A stretch of DNA of 47,593 nt from Allobosea sp. CS1GBMeth4 (GCF_900185715.1 NZ_FYAS01000033.1:1-47593); one strand, 5' to 3'. Numbered from the stretch's first letter, positions 8,207 through 16,804 are shown. Numbers and translations are program-made. The notes: generated by a model not told the origin, from the sequence alone.

Positions 8207-9535
8207 TCATTGCTGGCTGGCGAGACCCGTGAGCTTGCGCAGCGGCGTCTGGGCCTCGCCCGGAAGCTGTCCCTCGATCGGCCGCGCCCTCGGTGAGAGC
8301 TGGACGATGTCGCCCGGCTGCAGCGGCGTTTCGAACTTCGCCTGGATCGTCACCGGCGTCAGGCCGGCCTGCCGCGTGATCCTGATGTCCCAGTCGGCCG
8401 CCACGCCGGAGCCTTCGCTCGCGACCAGCCTGCGGCGCCGGCTCTCGGCGATCTCGCGGGCGACAGGAACGCTGCGTTCGACCTCGAGGATCTTCTGCCT
8501 GGTCTCCTGAAGCTCGAGTACGACGCGGCGCATATAGGTGTTGTCGAGCTCGCGCAGGCGCAGCGTCAGCTCCCCGAGCGCCGTTTCGTTCTTGGCGAGC
8601 TCGGCCCTGATGCGCGCGGCATCGCTGCGGGCGCGGGCATGTTCGCGCTCGCGCTCGACCTGGACGGTGCGCAGCCCATGGCCGGTCGTCGCCAGCTTGT
8701 TGTACTCGGTCGATTGCTCGCGCGTCAGCTCGACCTGGCGCTCGGCCAGCTCGGCCTGCTCGGTCAGCGCCGTCCTTTCCGATCCGAGCCGGGAGATCTG
8801 CTGGCTGAGCAGCTCGCGCTCGCCCTCGCGCGCCCGGCGCTGGAAGTCGAGGATCTCCTGCTCGCCGGCGAGGATCTGGGCGCTCGCCGCGGTTCGCGCG
8901 TCGGCCACGAGCTGCTTCACGCCGTCGCGCTCGGCTTCCAGCCGCAGGCGCCGTGCGATCAGGGTCTGGAGGGAGGCGTTGAGCAGATGCTCGCGCTCGT
9001 CGGCCAGCAGGAGCTCCGATTTCAGCAGGGAGAGCGACTCGTCGCCGACACGGTAGCCGCCGGCCAGCGCGACGGCTCCCAGGACATTGAGGCCGTGCCG
9101 GAACGGATAGGTTCCCGGCGAACGCACCTCGCCCATGATGTAGACCGGCTTCAGCTCGGCGACGCGCAGGCTGACGACGGCATCGCGGAGATAGCCGTCC
9201 ATCAGCGCGCTGCGGATCCGCGCCTCGGCTTCCGGGGCGGTCAGCCCCGCGATCCTGATCCGCCCGGCGAGCGGCATGTTGACCGCGCCCGTCCCGTCGA
9301 GGACGAAGTCGCCGGAGAGGTCCGTCTGGCCGAAGACGGAGATCGTGACCTTGTCGCCGATCGCGAGCGTCTCGGCGGCGTCACGCTCCGCCGCCGCGGC
9401 CACCGCGATCAGGCCGAGCAGCGCGACGAGCAGCGCCAGGACGGCGGGCCAGAAGCGATGCCTGCCGGAGGGGCCGGAGCGCGGCTGCGTTCCGGCGGCG
9501 AGGTGAGCGTTCAGGGAATGGATCGACGTGTCCAA
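8207..9535 (-). CDS. ExoF-like polysaccharide export protein (Poly_export/SLBB family)
   Basis: Periplasmic/outer-membrane polysaccharide export protein resembling rhizobial ExoF, which works with a Wzc/ExoP-type inner-membrane partner to export exopolysaccharide. With the start used here (442 residues) a hydrophobic signal segment lies at about 27-46. A polysaccharide-export domain follows (LAIGDKVTISVFGQ onward) and then an SLBB-like part (VYIMGEVRSPGTYPF). A long charged, probably coiled-coil region fills the C-terminal half. I chose the TTG at 9535 because GGAG lies 6 bases upstream and the length then fits ExoF (about 420). ATG starts at 9673 and at points between are possible but lack such a site. 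This is the first gene of the minus-strand operon and is divergent from the decarboxylase gene at 9826. The chain-length partner is probably the gene at 14331. Confidence 0.88.
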   Translation of the reverse strand: MDTSIHSLNAHLAAGTQPRSGPSGRHRFWPAVLALLVALLGLIAVAAAAERDAAETLAIGDKVTISVFGQTDLSGDFVLDGTGAVNMPLAGRIRIAGLTAPEAEARIRSALMDGYLRDAVVSLRVAELKPVYIMGEVRSPGTYPFRHGLNVLGAVALAGGYRVGDESLSLLKSELLLADEREHLLNASLQTLIARRLRLEAERDGVKQLVADARTAASAQILAGEQEILDFQRRAREGERELLSQQISRLGSERTALTEQAELAERQVELTREQSTEYNKLATTGHGLRTVQVEREREHARARSDAARIRAELAKNETALGELTLRLRELDNTYMRRVVLELQETRQKILEVERSVPVAREIAESRRRRLVASEGSGVAADWDIRITRQAGLTPVTIQAKFETPLQPGDIVQLSPRARPIEGQLPGEAQTPLRKLTGLASQQ

Positions 9536-9641
9536 GGCTTGCTCCGACCGTCCTGCCCAAAGCGTGGCGACGAGATGCGGGCAGGATGTCAGCACCCGCG
9601 CCGCTTTCCGCATTGGCATTCGGGCCAAGGCGCGTCGCCAC

Positions 9642-9653
9642 GGGATTAATCCC
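9642..9653. promoter_or_regulatory. Palindrome GGGATTAATCCC, possible operator
   Basis: Perfect 12-bp palindrome with an AT core, set in GC-rich DNA between two divergent operons. A dimeric regulator could bind here; no regulator is identified. Confidence 0.4.
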
Positions 9654-9732
9654 ATTGTCGAGCGCGGTGGCATCCTCCCCTCGGCCCGCCATCGCCGCGT
9701 CGCGTGGGAAGTAGCCCTTCCTCGTTGCCGCC

Positions 9733-9748
9733 GGGAGGCTCACCTCCC
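9733..9748. repeat. 6-bp inverted repeat upstream of the decarboxylase gene
   Basis: GGGAGG and CCTCCC arms with a four-base loop, about 80 bases before the ATG at 9826. It could lie in the 5' leader and mask or mimic ribosome-binding sequence. No T-run follows. Confidence 0.3.
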
Positions 9749-9825
9749 AAAGCGTCCTTTGAGAACGGGGTGCTTGCGGCAAAGCTTTCGGCTCCTTCCG
9801 GTGCACGGTCAGGCGGAGCTCAGAC

Positions 9826-10806
9826 ATGCAGAAGCGTATCCTCGTCACTGGCGGCGCCGGGTTCCTCGGCTGCCATCTCTGCGAGCGCCTGGCCGCCCAG
9901 GGCCATCAGGTCCTGGCGGTCGACAACTACTATACCGGGCGCCGCGAGAACCTGAGCGCCCTGCTGGGCCAGCCCAATTTCGAGATGCTGCGGCACGACG
10001 TGACCTTCCCGCTCTATCTCGAGGTCGACGAGATCTACAATCTCGCCTGCCCGGCCTCGCCAGTGCACTATCAGCGCGACCCCGTGCAGACCACGAAGAC
10101 CAGCGTGCTCGGGGCGATCAACATGCTCGGCATGGCCAAGCGGCTGGGCATCCCGATCCTGCAGGCCTCGACCAGCGAGATCTACGGCGATCCCGACGTC
10201 CACCCGCAGGTCGAGGATTATCGCGGCCTCGTCAGCATCAGCGGGCCGCGCGCCTGCTATGACGAGGGCAAGCGCTGCGCCGAGACGCTGTTCTACGATT
10301 ACAAGCGGCGGCACGGCGTCGAGATCCGCATCGCCCGGATCTTCAACACCTACGGTCCCCGCATGAGCCTGCAGGATGGCCGGGTCGTCTCCAACTTCAT
10401 CGTCCAGGCCCTGCGCAACGAGCCGATCACGCTCTATGGCGACGGCCGCCAGACGCGGGCCTTCTGCTTCGTCGACGATCTCGTCGAAGGCCTGATGCGC
10501 CTGATGAACGTGACCAAGCCGCTGGACGGCGCGGTCAATCTCGGCAACCCCGTCGAGACGTCCATGGCCGAGATCGCCGAACTGATCGTCTCGCTCACCG
10601 GCTCGCGCTCGCAGATCGTCTACCGGCCGCTGCCCCAGGACGATCCGCGCCAGCGCTGCCCGGACATCAGCAAGGCGCGCGAGCTGCTGCACTGGACGCC
10701 GAAGGTGTCGCTCCAGGAAGGGCTCGGCCGGACGATCGCCTATTTCGACGCCGTACTGTCGAAGATGCACGACCCGGTGCTGCGGGTCGGTGCGAAGGCG
10801 AGCTGA
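9826..10806 (+). CDS. UDP-glucuronate decarboxylase (UDP-xylose synthase)
   Basis: A 326-residue short-chain dehydrogenase/reductase that oxidises and decarboxylates UDP-glucuronate to UDP-xylose, a cytosolic sugar-nucleotide step. The NAD-binding GGAGFLG motif lies at about 9-15. The family-typical run [12 protein letters not shown] follows, and then the catalytic tyrosine-lysine pair YDEGK at about 145-149. NTYGPRM and RAFCFVDD are also typical of UDP-xylose synthases. The length matches bacterial and soluble plant enzymes, with no membrane anchor. It is the first gene of the plus-strand operon and lies 2 bases before the glycosyltransferase. It implies xylose, or a sugar derived from it, in the polymer. 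A related 4-epimerase is possible but the CPASP and ACYDEGK motifs argue for the decarboxylase. Confidence 0.92.
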   Translation: MQKRILVTGGAGFLGCHLCERLAAQGHQVLAVDNYYTGRRENLSALLGQPNFEMLRHDVTFPLYLEVDEIYNLACPASPVHYQRDPVQTTKTSVLGAINMLGMAKRLGIPILQASTSEIYGDPDVHPQVEDYRGLVSISGPRACYDEGKRCAETLFYDYKRRHGVEIRIARIFNTYGPRMSLQDGRVVSNFIVQALRNEPITLYGDGRQTRAFCFVDDLVEGLMRLMNVTKPLDGAVNLGNPVETSMAEIAELIVSLTGSRSQIVYRPLPQDDPRQRCPDISKARELLHWTPKVSLQEGLGRTIAYFDAVLSKMHDPVLRVGAKAS

Positions 10807-10808
10807 CG

Positions 10809-11636
10809 ATGCCCGAAGCTCCCGGAGCGGCTGAAGCCCCCTTGCCGCGGGCGCGGATCATGGGCGTGAACGTCAGCGCCATCACCATGGCCGACGCGCT
10901 CCGCACGGTCGAGGACTGGATCGGCCGGAAGGCGCACAATTATGTCTGCATCACCGGCGTCCATGGCGTGATCGAGAGCCAGTCGGACCCCGCGCTCCTG
11001 GAGATCCATGAGCGGGCCGGAATGGCCACTCCCGACGGCATGCCCCTGGTCTGGATGGCGCGCAAGCTCGGGCATCGCCAGACCGAGCGCGTCTACGGCC
11101 CGGAGCTGATGCTGCGCCTCTCGGCCCTGTCGGCGGAAAAGGGCTACCGCCAATACTATTTCGGCGGCGCCCCCGGCCTGGCCGAGCGCCTGCGCGACCG
11201 TCTGGCGGAGCGCTTTCCGGGGCTTGCCGTGGCAGGCACATTCTCGCCGCCCTTCCGGCCCGCCTCGGCCGAGGAGGACGAGGAGATCGTGCGCATGATC
11301 AACGCGGCCCGGCCCGATATCGTCTGGGTCGGGCTCAGCACGCCGAAGCAGGAATACTGGATGGCCGGGCATCTCGGCCGCATCGACGCGCCGGTCATGA
11401 TCGGCGTGGGGGCCGCCTTCGATTTCCTGGCCGGCACCAAGCGCCAGGCGCCGGCCTGGATGCAGAAGCGCGGCCTTGAATGGCTGTTCAGGCTACTGTC
11501 GGAGCCGCGGCGGCTCTGGCGCCGCTATGGCAGGATCGTCCCGCACTTCATGGTCGGCGCCGGCCTGCAGCTGCTGCGGCAGAAGGCGGTGTGCGCGGCC
11601 GACCCCGAGAGCCGGGCTGCCCCAAAAGGGGTATAG
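10809..11636 (+). CDS. WecG/TagA/CpsF family glycosyltransferase
   Basis: A 275-residue glycosyltransferase of the WecG/TagA/CpsF family (GT26), which adds a sugar to a lipid-linked glycan at the inner face of the membrane. Conserved features seen: TPDGMPLVW with the probable catalytic Asp at about 76, RVYGPELM, YYFGGAPG, GLSTPKQEYWM, and the C-terminal GAAFDFLAGTKRQAP followed by LEWLFRLLSEPRRLWRRY. No transmembrane segment is evident; family members associate with the membrane through the C-terminal part. The start lies 2 bases after the decarboxylase stop, so the two are probably coupled. GumM of the xanthan pathway is in the same family. The sugar transferred is not predictable here. Confidence 0.9.
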   Translation: MPEAPGAAEAPLPRARIMGVNVSAITMADALRTVEDWIGRKAHNYVCITGVHGVIESQSDPALLEIHERAGMATPDGMPLVWMARKLGHRQTERVYGPELMLRLSALSAEKGYRQYYFGGAPGLAERLRDRLAERFPGLAVAGTFSPPFRPASAEEDEEIVRMINAARPDIVWVGLSTPKQEYWMAGHLGRIDAPVMIGVGAAFDFLAGTKRQAPAWMQKRGLEWLFRLLSEPRRLWRRYGRIVPHFMVGAGLQLLRQKAVCAADPESRAAPKGV

Positions 11637-11708
11637 TTCGGTTTAACCACCTGATTTCAAAAGATAAAAACGCTATCGCTGAATTCCGGTTCTCAGTGGA
11701 GCGAAGTA
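11637..11708 (+). promoter_or_regulatory. AT-rich leader before the GDP-mannose epimerase gene
   Basis: Seventy-two bases, distinctly richer in A and T than the surroundings, between the glycosyltransferase stop and the ATG at 11709. GGAG lies 7 bases before the ATG and is a good ribosome binding site. A secondary promoter is plausible, but no clear -35/-10 pair is seen. Confidence 0.4.
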
Positions 11709-12719
11709 ATGTCCAGAAAATCTGTACTGGTCACGGGCGCTGGCGGATTCATCGGCTTCCATCTCGTCAATTACCTCAAGGATCGCGGCTACTGGGTCAG
11801 GGGCGCCGACCTCAAGGACCCGGAGTACCAGGCCAGCTCGGCGGATGAATTCCGCATTCTGGACCTGCGCGAGATGGAGGATTGCCGCGAAGCCGTCCGC
11901 GGCATGGACGAGGTCTACAATCTCGCCGCGGACATGGGCGGCATCGGCTACATTTCCGGTGCGCACGCCTCGATCACCTACAACAACACGATGATCAGCG
12001 CGCAGATGCTGAAGGCGGCGCACGACGCCAAGGTCGAGCGCTTCCTGTTCTCGTCCTCGGCCTGCGTCTATCCGCAGCATCTCCAGGACGTCCCGTCGGT
12101 GGTGCCCCTGAAGGAGGAGGACGCCTTCCCGGCCGATCCGGAGCCCGGCTATGGGCTGGAGAAGCTCTACACCGAGAAGCTGTGCGAGTATTTCGCCGAG
12201 GATTACGGCTTCAAGACCCGCCTCGTCCGCTTCCACAATGTCTACGGGCCGCTCGGGACCTGGGACGGCGGCAAGGAGAAGGCGCCCGCCGCCATCTGCC
12301 GCAAGGTCGCGCTGGCGAAGTCCGGCGACGCGATCGAGGTCTGGGGCGACGGCAAGCAGACCCGCTCCTTCATGTACATCGATGACTGCGTCGAAGGCAT
12401 CTACCGCATCATGCGCTCGGACTACTCCAAGCCGCTCAACCTCGGCACGGACGAGCTGGTCGACGTCAACGGGCTGGTCGACATCGTCGCCGAGATCGCC
12501 GGAAAGACGATCCACAAGCGGCACAACACCAACCGCCCGCAGGGCGTCCGCGGCCGCAACAGCGACAACAACCGCCTGCGCGAGGTGCTCGGCTGGGAGC
12601 CCTCGATCCACCTGAGACAGGGCCTGGTCCCGACCTATGCCTGGATCTCGGGGGAGGTGAAGGCGAGAGCCGAGCGCGAGGCCGGGGTCGAGGCGATTCC
12701 GACGATCGCGGCGCAGTAG
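11709..12719 (+). CDS. GDP-mannose 3,5-epimerase-like enzyme
   Basis: A 336-residue SDR enzyme closely resembling plant GDP-mannose 3,5-epimerase, which converts GDP-D-mannose to GDP-L-galactose (and GDP-L-gulose). Seen: NAD-binding GAGGFIG at about 11-17; the substrate run ADMGGIGYI; SSSACVYP, whose Cys aligns with the plant catalytic cysteine; the Tyr-Lys pair in GYGLEKLYTEKL; and NVYGPLGTWDGGKEKAPAA, whose Lys aligns with the plant catalytic lysine. RSFMYIDDCVEGIYR is also family-typical. All expected catalytic residues are present. Its substrate is the product of the guanylyltransferases at 6761 and 23014. Some bacterial relatives may have other substrates, so L-galactose in the polymer is inference. 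Confidence 0.88.
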   Translation: MSRKSVLVTGAGGFIGFHLVNYLKDRGYWVRGADLKDPEYQASSADEFRILDLREMEDCREAVRGMDEVYNLAADMGGIGYISGAHASITYNNTMISAQMLKAAHDAKVERFLFSSSACVYPQHLQDVPSVVPLKEEDAFPADPEPGYGLEKLYTEKLCEYFAEDYGFKTRLVRFHNVYGPLGTWDGGKEKAPAAICRKVALAKSGDAIEVWGDGKQTRSFMYIDDCVEGIYRIMRSDYSKPLNLGTDELVDVNGLVDIVAEIAGKTIHKRHNTNRPQGVRGRNSDNNRLREVLGWEPSIHLRQGLVPTYAWISGEVKARAEREAGVEAIPTIAAQ

Positions 12720-12765
12720 CGCGCCGCTCCGCCCGCGCAGCCAGCCAACCTCCCGAGAGCTCGCC

Positions 12766-14241
12766 ATGCCCGACATCGTCACGACCGTCGTTCCCGCTTC
12801 GATCGGCATGGCAAAGCCGGGCCGGCGGCTCGGCGCCAATGTCCCTCCGGCGACGCGGCGGCGGCTCGTCGCCGCCGCGCTGCTGGTCGGAGATCTCGTC
12901 ACATTGACGATCGTCGCCGGCGTCCTCCAGCTCGGCGCGGCCATCGCCGCGTCCGATACGGACACCAACATGGCGGGGCTGATCGTGCTCTGGGCGCCGG
13001 CGCTGTGCGGCGCGCTGGCCGGCTTTGGGCTGTACGGCTCGGAGCGGTCCGAGCCCGTCGACCGCCTGCGCAGGCGCACGCTCGGCAACGTCGTGGCCGC
13101 CGCATTGATGCTCGTCTGGCTCCTGGTCTCCCAGCCGTCCGGTCATCTCTGGGGCTACGTCGTCGGCGGCGCCGGTCTGACGGTGCTGCTCGGCTATTAT
13201 GTCGAGGCCCTGATCCGAGGCGCGCTGCTGCGGCGCGAGCTGTGGACCGCCCCCACCGTGCTGTACGGCGCGATGCCGGCCTGCATGGCCCTGGCGCGCG
13301 ACCTGGCCTCGCGGCCCGAGCTCGGTCTGAAGCCGGTCGCCATCCTCTCTGAGGAGGACACGGACGCGCGCGCCGACGCGGCGGAGATCGCGGACCTGCC
13401 CGTGATCACCCCCGGCCAGGCCAATATCCTGTCGCCCGGGATCGAGGTCGCCCTGTGCGCGTCGGGCGATCTCCAGGTCGAGAAGGCGGACTGGCTGGCG
13501 CGCCTGCCCCTGCGCCAGATCTTCGTCGTCCACGACGCCTCGGCGCTGCAGGTGCTGAACCCCCGGCTGCGGGCGATGGGCGGGCTGCTCGGCCTCGAAC
13601 TGCGCAGCGCCATCCACATGCCGCGGAACCTGCGGCTGAAGCGGGCGCTCGATCTCGTCGTCGCCATCCCGCTCGCCCTCCTGGCGCTGCCGGTGGTCGC
13701 GGTGCTCGCGCTCGCGGTGAAGGCGGTCGACAACGGGCCCGCCTTCTACGCCCAGCCGCGGGTCGGCCGGAACGGCAACGTCTTCAACGTGTACAAGCTG
13801 CGCAGCATGTATGCCGACGCCGAGGACAGGCTCGCCGCGCATCTGGAGGCCGACGGCGCGGCGCGCCACGAATGGGAGCGCTTCTTCAAGCTCTCGAACG
13901 ACCCCCGGATCCTGCCCGGGATCGGGCCGTTCATTCGCCGCTCCAGCCTCGACGAGCTGCCGCAGCTCTGGAACGTGCTGCGCGGTGAGATGAGCATCGT
14001 CGGGCCGCGGCCGTTTCCCGCCTATCACAACCAGTGCTTCGATACCGCCTTCCAGGCGCTGCGGACCAGCGTCCCGCCTGGCCTGACCGGGCTCTGGCAG
14101 GTGACGGACCGCAGCGACGGCGACCTCGCCGTCCAGAAGCGGCAGGACAGCTTCTACATCCACAACTGGTCGTTCTGGCTCGACTTCTACGTGCTGCTGC
14201 AGACCGTTCCGGCCGTTCTCCACGGACGGGGCGCGAAGTAA
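12766..14241 (+). CDS. Polyprenyl-phosphate sugar-phosphate transferase (WbaP/ExoY-type initiating enzyme)
   Basis: A 491-residue membrane enzyme that starts repeat-unit assembly by moving a sugar-1-phosphate from a UDP-sugar to undecaprenyl phosphate. The N-terminal half has about four hydrophobic segments (about 30-150) and a CoA-binding-like spacer domain. After a further membrane segment (about 292-316), the C-terminal bacterial sugar transferase domain shows NVYKLRSMY, SNDPRILPGIG, IRRSSLDELPQLWNVLRGEMSIVGPRP (in two parts) and PGLTGLWQV. These include the catalytic Asp-Glu pair of the family. The long N-terminus fits WbaP/PglC-superfamily large enzymes. It lies 46 bases after the epimerase stop. 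Galactose or glucose is the usual first sugar; which one is used is not predictable here. Confidence 0.92.
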   Translation: MPDIVTTVVPASIGMAKPGRRLGANVPPATRRRLVAAALLVGDLVTLTIVAGVLQLGAAIAASDTDTNMAGLIVLWAPALCGALAGFGLYGSERSEPVDRLRRRTLGNVVAAALMLVWLLVSQPSGHLWGYVVGGAGLTVLLGYYVEALIRGALLRRELWTAPTVLYGAMPACMALARDLASRPELGLKPVAILSEEDTDARADAAEIADLPVITPGQANILSPGIEVALCASGDLQVEKADWLARLPLRQIFVVHDASALQVLNPRLRAMGGLLGLELRSAIHMPRNLRLKRALDLVVAIPLALLALPVVAVLALAVKAVDNGPAFYAQPRVGRNGNVFNVYKLRSMYADAEDRLAAHLEADGAARHEWERFFKLSNDPRILPGIGPFIRRSSLDELPQLWNVLRGEMSIVGPRPFPAYHNQCFDTAFQALRTSVPPGLTGLWQVTDRSDGDLAVQKRQDSFYIHNWSFWLDFYVLLQTVPAVLHGRGAK

Positions 14242-14330
14242 CGCGTGCGGCTTCTGCCGGAGCCGGCCTCGCGCGGGCCGCCGGCGACGATCGACATCCA
14301 AAGGCAAGTCAGCAGGCGAGGCACGGGATC

Positions 14331-16511
14331 ATGGATCTGTTCAGCGACATGCGAGGCCCCCGCGCCCCGGCGCCGCTCGCGAAGCACTACGATGCGATGA
14401 CCTTCGACTTCCTCGCCATGCTCTGGAGGCGGCGGCTGCTGATCCTGGCCGTCACCGGCGGGACCATGCTGGCGGCGGCGCTCTACCTGATGGTCACGCC
14501 CCAGCGCTACACCGCCGATCTGGTGCTGCAGTTCGATTTCACGCGCGAGGACAGCGGCGGGGGCGGCAAGGCCAGCAGCGTCGCGCTCGATGCCTCGACG
14601 CTGGTGGAGAGCGAGGCGCGGATCATGCGCTCGCTCGCGACGGCGCGGGCCGTCGCCTCGCGCCTGGGCCTCGACAGGGAGACGAAGACGCAGCCCTCCT
14701 CGGTCTCCAGTCTGCTCGCGGGGGCGGGCGAACTGGTCTTTCCCGCGTCGGTGCGCAGGACCTTGCGTCACCTCGCCGGCTTCGGCGACGCGGCGACCGA
14801 GCCGACCGCGCGCGACCTCGCCGCCCAGAAGCTGCTCGCAGCGCTCGGCGTGAGCAACGACACCAAGGCCTATCTCGTGACGCTGACCTACCGCGATACC
14901 GATCCGGACCGCGCGGCGCTGATCGTCAACGCCTTCGGCAACGAATATCTGCGCCGCAAGATGGAGGCGACCACGAGCGCCTCGCAACGCTCCAGCCAGT
15001 GGTATGGCGCGCAGGCCCAGGAGGCACGCGCCAATCTGGCGAGGATCGAGAAGGAGATCGAGGCCTTCCGGGTGAGGACCGGTTTCGTCGAGCTCGGGCA
15101 GGACGGCGCCGACATCCAGCAGCAGCAGCTTCGCGACATGCTGACCCAGCTCAATGCGGTGTCTGCCACGCGGCTGGCGGAGGAGACCCGCCTGCAGCGC
15201 GCGCAGGTCTCGCTCGCCGCCGGCAATGTCCCGCAGACCAGCGACCTCGGCAGCTCGCCGGTGGTCCAGCAGCTGCTCGACGAGGAAGGCAAGGCGCGCC
15301 GGGCGCTCGACGAGATGGTCGCGATGTCCGGCGACCGGCACCCGGCCGTGCAGCGGCTGCGGCTCTCGCTGGCCGCCGTGCAGGAGCGGCTGCAGAAGCA
15401 ATTGGCGCAGTCCGTCGCCAATATCGAGACGGACGTCCAGGCCGCCCGCGCCGCCGAAGCCGCGCTGCGCGAGCGCGTCGCGGCGTTGCAGACCAAGTCG
15501 ATCGAGGCGCGGGGGCTGGAAGGGCAGCTGCGCACCCTGCAGGCCGAAGCGACCGCGGCGCGCGACCGGCTGAAGCAGCTCTCCGACGCTCATCAGCAGG
15601 CGAGCGCCGTCAGCGAGTTGCGGCCGATCATCGCCCAGATCGTCGCGCCGGCGGATGTCCCGTCGCTGCCGAGCTCGGCCAAGCCGTCGCTGGTGCTCGG
15701 CCTCGCCATGCTGGGCGGGCTGGCGGCCGGCGCCGGTGTCTCCTACCTGCTGGAGAAGCGCGATCGCGGCTATCGCAGCGAGAACGAGTTCGTCGCCGAG
15801 ACGCGGACGAATTGCATCGGTCTCCTCCCCAATCTCGAGCACTATCCCGGCGGGCTGGAGAGCCTCGTCTTCGCCGAGGCGGTGCGCTCGATGGTGGCCG
15901 AGCTGTTCCCGTCCAGCAATCCGCCGAAATTCGTGCTGATCACCTCTTCCGCCCCGGGCGAAGGCAAATCCTTCGTCGCCTCGGCCATGGCGCGGGTGCT
16001 GGCGATGATGGGCCAGCGGGTCCTGGTCGTGGACGGCTCGCCCCGGCGCCTGCTGTTGGGCCAGAACTTTCCGCACGAGGCGCTGCTCGACCAGTGCCTG
16101 CCGCAGGTCGGCGACACGGGCGGCCAGGGCAGCAGCCCGGTCGCCACGGTCCGGCGCGCCTCCGGCCTGCGCGACAGCCAGAACGTCTATTCGAACCCGG
16201 CCTTCGAGGCGATGCTGCGCGAAGCGCGGGCGCGATACGACGTCATCCTGTTCGAGGTGGCGCCGGTGCTGCTGTCGGCCGACAGCGCCCTGTTGCGCGA
16301 GCATGCCGACACGGTGCTGCACGTGGTCAAATGGAACGACACGCTGAAGAGCACCGTCTCGGCGACGCTCGACCACCTCGCCCGGCTGGGGCTGGACGTG
16401 GCGGGCGTCGTGCTCAACGGCGTCGATCTCGAGGAACAGGGCCGCTACGACGTCTCCGATCGCGGGCGGGTCTACCGCAACTACAAATCCTTCTATCAGG
16501 CCTCGGCATGA
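14331..16511 (+). CDS. Wzc/ExoP-like polysaccharide chain-length protein with degenerate BY-kinase domain
   Basis: A 726-residue inner-membrane protein controlling polysaccharide polymerisation and export. A Wzz domain begins after TM1 (about 37-57), a long periplasmic coiled coil fills about 220-430, TM2 lies at about 455-475, and a cytoplasmic ATPase-like domain follows. Walker A is intact (APGEGKS, Lys546). The other BY-kinase motifs are altered: the Walker A' D-x-D becomes D568-G-S, and the Walker B Asp becomes Glu642 (ILFEVAP). The C-terminus keeps a tyrosine cluster (five Tyr in the last 30 residues), the usual autophosphorylation tail. Tyrosine kinase activity is therefore doubtful, although ATP binding may persist. 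I chose the ATG at 14331 because the protein then starts shortly before the Wzz domain; the longer reading upstream overlaps the previous gene. It overlaps the next small gene by ATGA. Confidence 0.9.
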   Translation: MDLFSDMRGPRAPAPLAKHYDAMTFDFLAMLWRRRLLILAVTGGTMLAAALYLMVTPQRYTADLVLQFDFTREDSGGGGKASSVALDASTLVESEARIMRSLATARAVASRLGLDRETKTQPSSVSSLLAGAGELVFPASVRRTLRHLAGFGDAATEPTARDLAAQKLLAALGVSNDTKAYLVTLTYRDTDPDRAALIVNAFGNEYLRRKMEATTSASQRSSQWYGAQAQEARANLARIEKEIEAFRVRTGFVELGQDGADIQQQQLRDMLTQLNAVSATRLAEETRLQRAQVSLAAGNVPQTSDLGSSPVVQQLLDEEGKARRALDEMVAMSGDRHPAVQRLRLSLAAVQERLQKQLAQSVANIETDVQAARAAEAALRERVAALQTKSIEARGLEGQLRTLQAEATAARDRLKQLSDAHQQASAVSELRPIIAQIVAPADVPSLPSSAKPSLVLGLAMLGGLAAGAGVSYLLEKRDRGYRSENEFVAETRTNCIGLLPNLEHYPGGLESLVFAEAVRSMVAELFPSSNPPKFVLITSSAPGEGKSFVASAMARVLAMMGQRVLVVDGSPRRLLLGQNFPHEALLDQCLPQVGDTGGQGSSPVATVRRASGLRDSQNVYSNPAFEAMLREARARYDVILFEVAPVLLSADSALLREHADTVLHVVKWNDTLKSTVSATLDHLARLGLDVAGVVLNGVDLEEQGRYDVSDRGRVYRNYKSFYQASA

Positions 16512-16804
16512 GCAGGCGCTCGCATCGCTACGCCGCGCTGCTGGCTGCCGCGGATCCCGGCGCGCCTTCGCCGCCGCGAAGCGGAGGGTTCGGCTGCCGG
16601 GCCTGCGGGTCTCCCGCCGTCCACTTGCCGAGCGACTTGTCGGCCGAGGCGCTGGTGGTCTGCGATGGCTGCCAGCGCCCGGTCGCGACCCTGGCCGACT
16701 TCCGGGCCTATGTCAGCCGCCTGGCTGCGAGCGCCCAGTTCTGCGACCATCATCTGACGGTCTGCCATTCGAGTGTCGGAACCGGACCGGACCAGACGGG
16801 TTGA
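16508..16804 (+). CDS. Small zinc-ribbon-like protein
   Basis: A 98-residue protein that I do not recognise. Two CxxC pairs (Cys30/Cys33 in CRAC and Cys52/Cys55 in CDGC) are spaced as in a zinc ribbon, with aliphatic and acidic residues between them. A helical tail with CDHH at about 79-82 adds possible metal ligands. No signal peptide or membrane segment is seen. Its ATG overlaps the stop of the chain-length protein (ATGA), so it is very likely translated and coupled to it. It could be a regulatory partner of that protein, but this is inference from position only. Confidence 0.65.
   Translation: MSRRSHRYAALLAAADPGAPSPPRSGGFGCRACGSPAVHLPSDLSAEALVVCDGCQRPVATLADFRAYVSRLAASAQFCDHHLTVCHSSVGTGPDQTG

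Larger units (their letters stand above)
9536..9825. promoter_or_regulatory. Divergent intergenic region between the two polysaccharide operons
   Basis: About 290 bases separate the export gene (minus) from the UDP-glucuronate decarboxylase gene (plus), so both operon promoters should lie here. It holds a perfect 12-bp palindrome (9642-9653) and a 6-bp hairpin (9733-9748). I cannot point to clear -35/-10 boxes. The first part also contains in-frame upstream starts of the export gene, so it could be shorter. Confidence 0.55.
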
